NCBI GenBank assembly: GCA_023413645.1
Contig: JAEZPN010000002.1
Location: forward strand, 1 to 10,945
Source: Bacteroidota bacterium
Lineage (GTDB): Bacteria; Bacteroidota; Bacteroidia; Bacteroidales; Rikenellaceae
Direction of reading: 5' to 3'
DNA length: 10,945 nt
How positions within the stretch are numbered: position 1 is the stretch's first letter; each line of letters begins with the position of its first letter. Below are positions 6,970 through 10,945 of the stretch, one piece after another. Under the pieces are notes generated by a model that saw only the letters and a program-made list of their open reading frames with translations, searched no databases and was not told the DNA's origin. A program made the translations under genes and the position numbers.

Positions 6970-7138
6970 AATGTCTTTGTAAATAGCTATATTATGCTTA
7001 TTTTTCACGTTAATATGATGCACGGTCTCTATGCCGTATGGTGCTGTATGATGTTCCTGTTGTGAAAAGTTGTGTTTTTGAAAATTGTCGATGAAATCGT
7101 GTAATATGCACAATACCAGCACTATAAGAAAAATTTAT
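6970..7138. other. Intergenic spacer without a recognisable gene
   Basis: This AT-rich spacer lies between the terminator and the G9 tract. A minus-strand open frame of 65 codons covers it (6925-7122) but runs through the terminator hairpin and has no recognisable features. No tRNA, small RNA or strong structure was seen, so it is taken as non-coding. Confidence 0.5.
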
Positions 7139-7150
7139 GGGGGGGGGTAA
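7139..7150 (-). repeat. G9TAA tract, inverted copy of the TTAC9 element
   Basis: Nine G residues at 7139-7147 followed by TAA give, on the minus strand, exactly the TTAC9 12-mer seen at 761-772. The tract is flanked by a 7-bp inverted repeat, AAATTTA (7131-7137) and TAAATTT (7148-7154), and ends 17 bp before the -33 element of the next promoter. It could vary in length by slippage. Confidence 0.7.
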
Positions 7151-7164
7151 ATTTATAATAAAAA

Positions 7165-7196
7165 TTTGTTTTTAGGGTTTAGAAGTGTTATATTTG
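7165..7196 (+). promoter_or_regulatory. Bacteroidota-type promoter for the lipocalin-like lipoprotein
   Basis: TTTG at 7165-7168 and TATATTTG at 7189-7196 fit the -33/-7 consensus with 20 bp between them. The predicted start near 7203 leaves a leader of about 90 nt to the ATG at 7295. A 10-codon open frame (7207-7239, MIMLHRNRFF) lies at the head of the leader, and I treat it as chance. Confidence 0.72.
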
Positions 7197-7294
7197 TCAA
7201 AACGAGATGATTATGCTACATCGTAATAGGTTCTTCTAAAAGACTATATTCGTGTGGTAGACAACTTAATATTAATCTCTAAAACCTAAAAACT

Positions 7295-8080
7295 ATGAAA
7301 AAGATTACTTATTTGCTGATGGTGCTCGCTGTAGCATTCATCGCCGTTTCGTGTGAGAAGGAGCCGCTTCAGCAGTTTAATGAAAGCCGCAGCCAGGAAG
7401 AAGTTATGCCCGAGGCAGAGGATGCAGTGCTTGAGCAGCTCTATGGTTTGTGGACTCGTGTGACAGAGAATGAGGGCTCATATAAGAGTATGTGGGAGTG
7501 GCGCTTCTATGAGGATGGCTACAGCCTTCGTCATATTGAGACTTATGAGGGAGATAGGCTTATGGGTCTTAATGGTGGCCGAATTGATTACAAACTTGAG
7601 AATGGAAAATTCTATATCAAGTCGTATTACTATGATGAGTGGACTGCGTGGGATTATGCCATAATAGGAGATATTCTTACTCTATCTACTGAGAGTGATG
7701 GCGAGAGTGTCGTATGGACATTCGTTCGCACAGAGGATGCAAATGATAAATTGGTGGGATGCTGGGATGCACCTTATACAGATGGCAACGGAAACAGAGT
7801 AGAGCGCCACTATAAGTTCCACACGCCTACATATGGTAGTGTCTACGATATGGTTTACGATGGTTCTGGCTCTTCTAAGGTGAACTTCCTCTACGAATTC
7901 AGATACAGAATCGAAGGCGATAAGATTGTATTTAAGAGACTTAACACAGGCTATGCGCTTACAGAGTATTCTATAGCCTATCGCCTTGAAGGTACTAAAC
8001 TCTATTTGAGCGAAGGAAATGGTGGCGAGACTATGTACTCAAACTTCTATAAGGAGAACAACATCCCCTTTAGACCATAG
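7295..8080 (+). CDS. Lipoprotein with two lipocalin-like repeats
   Basis: This 261-aa protein has a signal peptide with an AVSC lipobox and lipidated Cys20, then an acidic linker (21-46). Two similar beta-rich units follow at about 47-145 and 150-253. Each begins with an L-x-G-x-W motif (LYGLWTRV at 49-56, LVGCWDAP at 153-160), the entry signature of lipocalin-like domains in Bacteroidota lipoproteins. Each continues with a Tyr-rich strand (DYKLENGKFYIKS at 98-110; YRIEGDKIVFKR at 204-215) and closes with a short strand before Phe (WTFVRT; SNFYKE). The pattern suggests a duplicated small-molecule- or lipid-binding beta-barrel; the ligand is unknown. It stands alone, with its own promoter upstream and a strong terminator 13 bp after the stop. 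Family assignment rests on motif resemblance. Confidence 0.9.
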   Translation: MKKITYLLMVLAVAFIAVSCEKEPLQQFNESRSQEEVMPEAEDAVLEQLYGLWTRVTENEGSYKSMWEWRFYEDGYSLRHIETYEGDRLMGLNGGRIDYKLENGKFYIKSYYYDEWTAWDYAIIGDILTLSTESDGESVVWTFVRTEDANDKLVGCWDAPYTDGNGNRVERHYKFHTPTYGSVYDMVYDGSGSSKVNFLYEFRYRIEGDKIVFKRLNTGYALTEYSIAYRLEGTKLYLSEGNGGETMYSNFYKENNIPFRP

Positions 8081-8093
8081 TCGAACTATCCAA

Positions 8094-8137
8094 TAACGAA
8101 AAATGCCACAAGCACGCGCTTGTGGCATTTTTCGTTA
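8094..8137. terminator. Bidirectional terminator between convergent genes
   Basis: A perfect 20-bp stem (8094-8113 with 8118-8137) has an ACGC loop. Runs of A on the left arm and T on the right arm lie inside the stem, so it can act in both directions. It sits 13 bp after the plus-strand lipoprotein and 36 bp after the end of the minus-strand yidD gene, exactly between converging units. Confidence 0.93.
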
Positions 8138-8143
8138 CTCATT

Positions 8144-8171
8144 GCTAATTACTAATTACTAATTGCTAATT
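8144..8171. repeat. Tandem heptamer repeat (R)CTAATT x4
   Basis: Four perfect tandem 7-bp units read GCTAATT, ACTAATT, ACTAATT, GCTAATT and end 2 bp before the yidD stop codon. The copies differ only at the first base. Such short AT-rich repeats can vary in number by slippage. No function is evident. Confidence 0.75.
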
Positions 8172-8173
8172 AG

Positions 8174-8434
8174 TTACGGCACTGGGTCGTAGCCTGAGCC
8201 ACCCCAAGGGTTGCAACGCAAGATGCGCCAGATGGCAAGCAACGAACCCTTAATTGGGCCATGCTTGCGTAGTGCCTGTATGGCGTATGTCGAGCAGGTG
8301 GGCGTAAAGCGGCAGCAGGGAGGCTTCAGGGGCGATATGCACACCTGGTAGAAGCGTACCAACATGACAAGCGGCCAGATGGCTATGCGCTTACATATGC
8401 TCCACGACTTCTGCCAAAATCCTGCGGACTGCAT
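8174..8434 (-). CDS. yidD: Membrane protein insertion efficiency factor YidD
   Basis: YidD is a small membrane-associated protein that assists YidC-dependent membrane-protein insertion. The hallmark sequences are present: VRFYQVCISPLKPPCCRFTPTCSTYA at 26-51 (cysteines at 40, 41 and 47), KHGPIKGS, and RILRCNPWGGSGYDPVP at the C-terminus (70-86). The open frame continues upstream to 8521, but the ATG at 8434 gives 86 aa, close to the family's usual 70-85. The longer version would add 29 residues unlike YidD. With this start the gene overlaps the 3' end of rnpA by 44 nt in another frame. No better start exists nearer the rnpA stop. Linkage to rnpA is the rule in bacteria. The terminator at 8094-8137 ends the unit. 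Confidence 0.93.
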   Translation of the reverse strand: MQSAGFWQKSWSICKRIAIWPLVMLVRFYQVCISPLKPPCCRFTPTCSTYAIQALRKHGPIKGSLLAIWRILRCNPWGGSGYDPVP

Positions 8435-8771
8435 GCTCGATAGTTTTATAGGGTAGTAAATCCTTCGATGAGTAGACAAAGGCGATGTCCACCTCTTTGC
8501 CCTGCTCCTTGATTGCGGCATGGAGCGCCTCGTTGTTTAGGCGATATGCCTCGCGCATACGGCGCTTAAGCGTGTTACGCTTGTTTGCGCGCTTATGGTT
8601 GCGCTTAGGTACAGAGAAGAGCACCTCGACCGTAGGTGTGGTGCTCTCGCTCTTAAGAACCATATAGCGGAATGGATATACGAAACCCGACGCGCCATCT
8701 GCAAAGAGGCGACGCACCGCCGTGAGCGACGATAGACGCTCCGACTTGGGTAGTGCGTGGGGCTTATCCAT
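8391..8771 (-). CDS. rnpA: Ribonuclease P protein component
   Basis: RnpA is the protein subunit of RNase P. It binds the catalytic RNA and pre-tRNA leader for 5' maturation of tRNAs in the cytoplasm. The 126-aa length is normal. The diagnostic RNR motif is present at 61-77 (RANKRNTLKRRMREAYR), preceded by the strand VEVLFSVPKRNHK (48-60). It begins 5 bp after the hemD stop and its end overlaps yidD, so the three are probably co-transcribed. The Leu-Pro-Lys-Ser-Glu-Arg-Leu segment at 7-13 is the common N-terminal RnpA motif, which supports the chosen ATG. Confidence 0.96.
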   Translation of the reverse strand: MDKPHALPKSERLSSLTAVRRLFADGASGFVYPFRYMVLKSESTTPTVEVLFSVPKRNHKRANKRNTLKRRMREAYRLNNEALHAAIKEQGKEVDIAFVYSSKDLLPYKTIEHAVRRILAEVVEHM

Positions 8772-8776
8772 AGTTG

Positions 8777-9631
8777 TTACGCCTTCTTGGGAGTGCGTGT
8801 GCGTGTCTTCTTCTGCAACTTTGTCTGCTGCTGGCGGATGAACTCCTCCTTATCTGCGTTCTCCTTAACCTCGGCATCCTCAACCTCGAGACCCTCCTCT
8901 ACCTTGTGGCAGTAGATGTCAAGAGCCTTAACCATTGATGGAGCCTCGGGAGATGGTGCCGATGCCTTAACCTTGAGACCGGCCTCCTTAGCTGCGCGGA
9001 GTGTAGCCTCGCCAAATGTTGCAACAACGGGCAACTTATCGAGTTCGTAGTTCTCGGTGAGAGCCTTAACGTCGTTGGGCGAGTAGAGCGCGATGATGTC
9101 GTAGTCGAGGGGCTTGAGCTCTGCCAAGTCAGCAGATACGGTGCGCGCAAAGACTACGGGAGAGACCTTAAGCTTAAGCTTTAGGAGTGTGTCGGGAAGA
9201 TCACTCTTGAAGGGCTCGGTGAGTGCGAGCATAAACTTCTCGTCCTTGTGTTTCACGATGAGCTCAACGAGTGAGTTGAACGTGCCATCGGCGAACGAGA
9301 TCTTACGCTTGCGGTATACGATATACTTCTGCAAGTAGAGAGCTACGGCCTCAGTGTTACAGATATACTTCATTGTCTCGGGCACAGTGATACGCGCCTC
9401 CTCGCAGATGCGGAAGAAGCTATCGATGGTTGTGCGTGACGAGAAGATCATTGTTGTATGGTCGAGAATCTCCGTGCGCTGTGCTCGGAACTCCTTAAGA
9501 GATACGCCCACGACCTTGATGAGCGGCTTATAATCTACGTTGAGATTATTTTTTTCAGAAAATTCGAAAAAAGGCGACTTTTCTATTACTGCAGGACGAG
9601 GCTGCGACACTAAAATCTTACTTACTTTCAC
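8777..9631 (-). CDS. hemD: HemD-family protein (uroporphyrinogen-III synthase)
   Basis: The family closes hydroxymethylbilane to uroporphyrinogen III in tetrapyrrole synthesis. Landmarks fit its two-lobe fold: MIFSSRTTIDSFF (61-73), ALYSPNDVKAL (181-191), VATFGEATLRAAKEAGL (203-219) and a SPEAPSMVKAL helix (227-237). The 284-aa length exceeds the usual 240-260 because of a charged tail from about 245, ending in a Lys/Arg-rich stretch. No other tetrapyrrole gene is in view. The gene is a known Bacteroidota neighbour of DUF4271 and rnpA, and many gut Bacteroidales lack the early heme pathway, so its activity here is uncertain. A -7-like TAGATTTG lies upstream at 9713-9706 on this strand without a matching -33. 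The start is the ATG at 9631. Confidence 0.85.
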   Translation of the reverse strand: MKVSKILVSQPRPAVIEKSPFFEFSEKNNLNVDYKPLIKVVGVSLKEFRAQRTEILDHTTMIFSSRTTIDSFFRICEEARITVPETMKYICNTEAVALYLQKYIVYRKRKISFADGTFNSLVELIVKHKDEKFMLALTEPFKSDLPDTLLKLKLKVSPVVFARTVSADLAELKPLDYDIIALYSPNDVKALTENYELDKLPVVATFGEATLRAAKEAGLKVKASAPSPEAPSMVKALDIYCHKVEEGLEVEDAEVKENADKEEFIRQQQTKLQKKTRTRTPKKA

Positions 9632-9705
9632 CCTCTGTTCTAATTTTATACTTGTGTTCTTACTCTCTTTTGCAATCAGTTACACTCAAATCTTCAAATA
9701 AATGT

Positions 9706-9713
9706 CAAATCTA
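9706..9713 (-). promoter_or_regulatory. Possible -7 element upstream of hemD
   Basis: On the minus strand this site reads TAGATTTG, matching TAnnTTTG, and lies 75 nt before the hemD ATG in the 113-bp gap after the DUF4271 gene. No TTTG or TTG sits about 20 bp upstream of it, so the call is weak. Transcription from further upstream is equally possible. Confidence 0.3.
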
Positions 9714-9744
9714 TACCGTTGGATATGAGATTGTTATTTATTCG

Positions 9745-10611
9745 TTACGCGTTAATTTGTGAAGCTAACAGCTTGATAAGCAGACTCCATGGTAACAAAA
9801 TCGCGGTGCAAAGGTACAAAATCCAATAGAAAATCGAAATTTTTTTTCTAAGAAAGAATACAAAAGTATCTTTTAAATAGAGCAATAATAGCACACTGCT
9901 GCAAATAATTAGCGTTATGGAGTAAGCAAAACTCTCTCCCGCATCCGATAAAAGCCATACGGCAGTGATGGGGTAGAGGAGCACCACCAAGCGTACGAAG
10001 TTGGTATACCCAATGCGAGCGAGCGACTCAGGACTATCGCTCTCTACAATCCAACCCATGATCTTATGGTAGGCGTAGCTCCACAATACAATGATGAGTA
10101 TAACGCCCAGTGCTGCGATGGGCGCTATGGCGTGGAGCGCTGTGGCGTATATATCCGATGATGCTGACATCTCGCCCTCGGCGATGCGCACAATAGCTAG
10201 GGCCATAACTGCAAGGCCAAGCAAAGCCGCTGTGAGCTTAAAGCGTTGGAGGGGTAGCTCACCGCCCTCAAAGACCATGCGCTGGTCGCTATTTGTTTTG
10301 AAGGCATCGCTCCATATCGAGCGAATGAAGCCCCATGAGCGGAGTAGGATAGCGAGGTATACAACGAGTGTGATGAAGACCACCGACTGAAATAGCGGTG
10401 TTGCCGTAAGAGACTCGTTTCTTGTGGTATATGTGCCACCCGTGCCCTTTAGGGAGGTTGTGCCGAAGATCTCCTCGGGAGCCACCTCGCGGTATTGACC
10501 CTCGAGGTTGGGTTCGCCCTCCTGTACCTCCGATTTACGACCATATAGTCGTGCGGGTGCTACAACCTTGTAACCACACTCCTCGTAGTATGTAAGTGTA
10601 TCGTTATTCAT
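9745..10611 (-). CDS. DUF4271 polytopic membrane protein
   Basis: This 288-aa membrane protein has a soluble N-terminus (1-70) and about six transmembrane segments: roughly 72-93, 124-144, 157-180, 203-222, 229-254 and 259-283. The closing sequence FLRKKISIFYWILYLCTAILLP (253-274) is the family's signature. Its location directly upstream of hemD is the usual Bacteroidota order. The function of DUF4271 is not established. A GTG at 10620 would add three residues, but the ATG at 10611 is preferred: it overlaps the kinase stop as ATGAATAA, an 8-nt overlap that suggests translational coupling. A role linked to the upstream kinase is possible but unproven. Confidence 0.88.
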   Translation of the reverse strand: MNNDTLTYYEECGYKVVAPARLYGRKSEVQEGEPNLEGQYREVAPEEIFGTTSLKGTGGTYTTRNESLTATPLFQSVVFITLVVYLAILLRSWGFIRSIWSDAFKTNSDQRMVFEGGELPLQRFKLTAALLGLAVMALAIVRIAEGEMSASSDIYATALHAIAPIAALGVILIIVLWSYAYHKIMGWIVESDSPESLARIGYTNFVRLVVLLYPITAVWLLSDAGESFAYSITLIICSSVLLLLYLKDTFVFFLRKKISIFYWILYLCTAILLPWSLLIKLLASQINA

Positions 10612-10945
10612 CGCCCTCACGACGTTTAAGTGTTATGCGTATTGTTGTGCCCTTGCCTATCTCGGAGCGTACAACGGCAATCTTACCCTTGTGGTACTCC
10701 TCGATTATGCGGCGCGAGAGCGATAGTCCGAGGCCCCAGCCGCGTGTCTTGGTTGTATAACCAGGCTCGAAGATGCGTGTCCAGTTGCTCTTGGCAATGC
10801 CCTTACCTGTGTCGCTAACCTCCACAAAGACGTTGTCGCCACTCTCGCCTACGGTGACATCTATGCTGCCGTGACCCTGTAGAGCATCTAACGAGTTCTT
10901 CATAAGGTTCTCAACCACCCACTCAAAGAGTGCCGAGTTCATAGA
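10604..10945 (-). CDS. Sensor histidine kinase, C-terminal ATPase part (incomplete at window edge)
   Basis: Only the last part of the gene is in the window; it continues past 10945. Counting from the in-frame ATG at 10942, the HATPase_c boxes appear in order: N box ENLMKNSLDAL (11-21), G1 box DTGKGI (44-49), F box IFEPGYTTK (57-65) and G2 box GWGLGL (68-73), with the final strand GKGTTIRITL (96-105). The ATP-binding residues are intact, so the kinase is probably active. The phosphoacceptor His and sensor domains lie outside the window, so the stimulus and partner regulator are unknown. The ATG at 10942 is internal, not the start. It overlaps the DUF4271 gene by 8 nt, indicating co-expression. 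Confidence 0.92.
   Translation of the reverse strand, partial: SMNSALFEWVVENLMKNSLDALQGHGSIDVTVGESGDNVFVEVSDTGKGIAKSNWTRIFEPGYTTKTRGWGLGLSLSRRIIEEYHKGKIAVVRSEIGKGTTIRITLKRREGDE

Noticed and set aside
6925..7122. 65-codon minus-strand open frame in the spacer
   Set aside because: It covers both terminator hairpins after paralog B and has no promoter, lipobox or recognisable motif.
7207..7239. 10-codon open frame MIMLHRNRFF in the leader of the lipocalin-like lipoprotein
   Set aside because: It begins within a few bases of the predicted transcription start and shows no codon pattern or hairpin typical of attenuation.
8435..8521. Upstream extension of yidD to 115 aa
   Set aside because: The extra 29 residues lie wholly inside rnpA, are unlike YidD N-termini, and make the protein longer than the family.

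Overview
The window reads as a chromosomal segment from a member of the Bacteroidales. Three promoters match the Bacteroidota consensus (TTTG, then TAnnTTTG 20-21 bp later). Start codons sit behind A-rich leaders rather than clear Shine-Dalgarno sites. Many genes encode short-signal lipoproteins, and BACON-type domains and the DUF4271-hemD-rnpA-yidD gene order are typical of the group. An Alistipes/Rikenellaceae-like source is my guess; it rests on general resemblance and not on a comparison.

Layout. (1) 1-146: a 5S rRNA gene closing an rRNA operon, with its intrinsic terminator. (2) 147-797: about 650 bp without a convincing gene but packed with hairpins: five stem-loops at 163-289, a compound hairpin at 515-545, and a 74-bp palindrome at 690-763 that runs straight into a C9 tract. 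(3) 798-2295: one transcription unit with its own promoter and terminator encoding three small lipoproteins. The first is possibly calycin-like and the next two are BACON-like. (4) 2323-6969: a second promoter, a leader of about 135 nt, and two large tandem paralogous lipoproteins (766 and 684 aa). Each has four Fn3/Ig-like beta repeats and a shared C-terminal domain. A hairpin lies between them and a terminator follows. (5) 6970-8137: a mostly featureless spacer with a G9 tract, a third promoter, a lipoprotein with two lipocalin-like repeats, and a perfect 20-bp bidirectional terminator. (6) 8144-10945, all on the minus strand: a heptamer repeat, then yidD, rnpA, hemD, a DUF4271 membrane protein and the C-terminal end of a sensor histidine kinase that runs off the window.

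How the genes may work together. The six plus-strand lipoproteins form a cell-envelope module. Their lipoboxes imply attachment to a membrane, probably the outer one. Their all-beta repeat domains suggest binding or scaffolding, but no enzymatic motif was seen and no substrate can be named. The minus-strand group is housekeeping: tRNA 5' maturation (RnpA), membrane-protein insertion (YidD), a HemD-family protein, a polytopic membrane protein and a sensor kinase. Close spacing and overlaps suggest co-transcription or translational coupling.

I see no defence system, CRISPR array, transposase, integrase or secondary-metabolite cluster. The least explained signals are the tandem four-repeat lipoprotein pair, the structured DNA between the 5S gene and the first lipoprotein, and two exact 12-bp copies of TTAC9, in opposite orientation, just upstream of two lipoprotein promoters.
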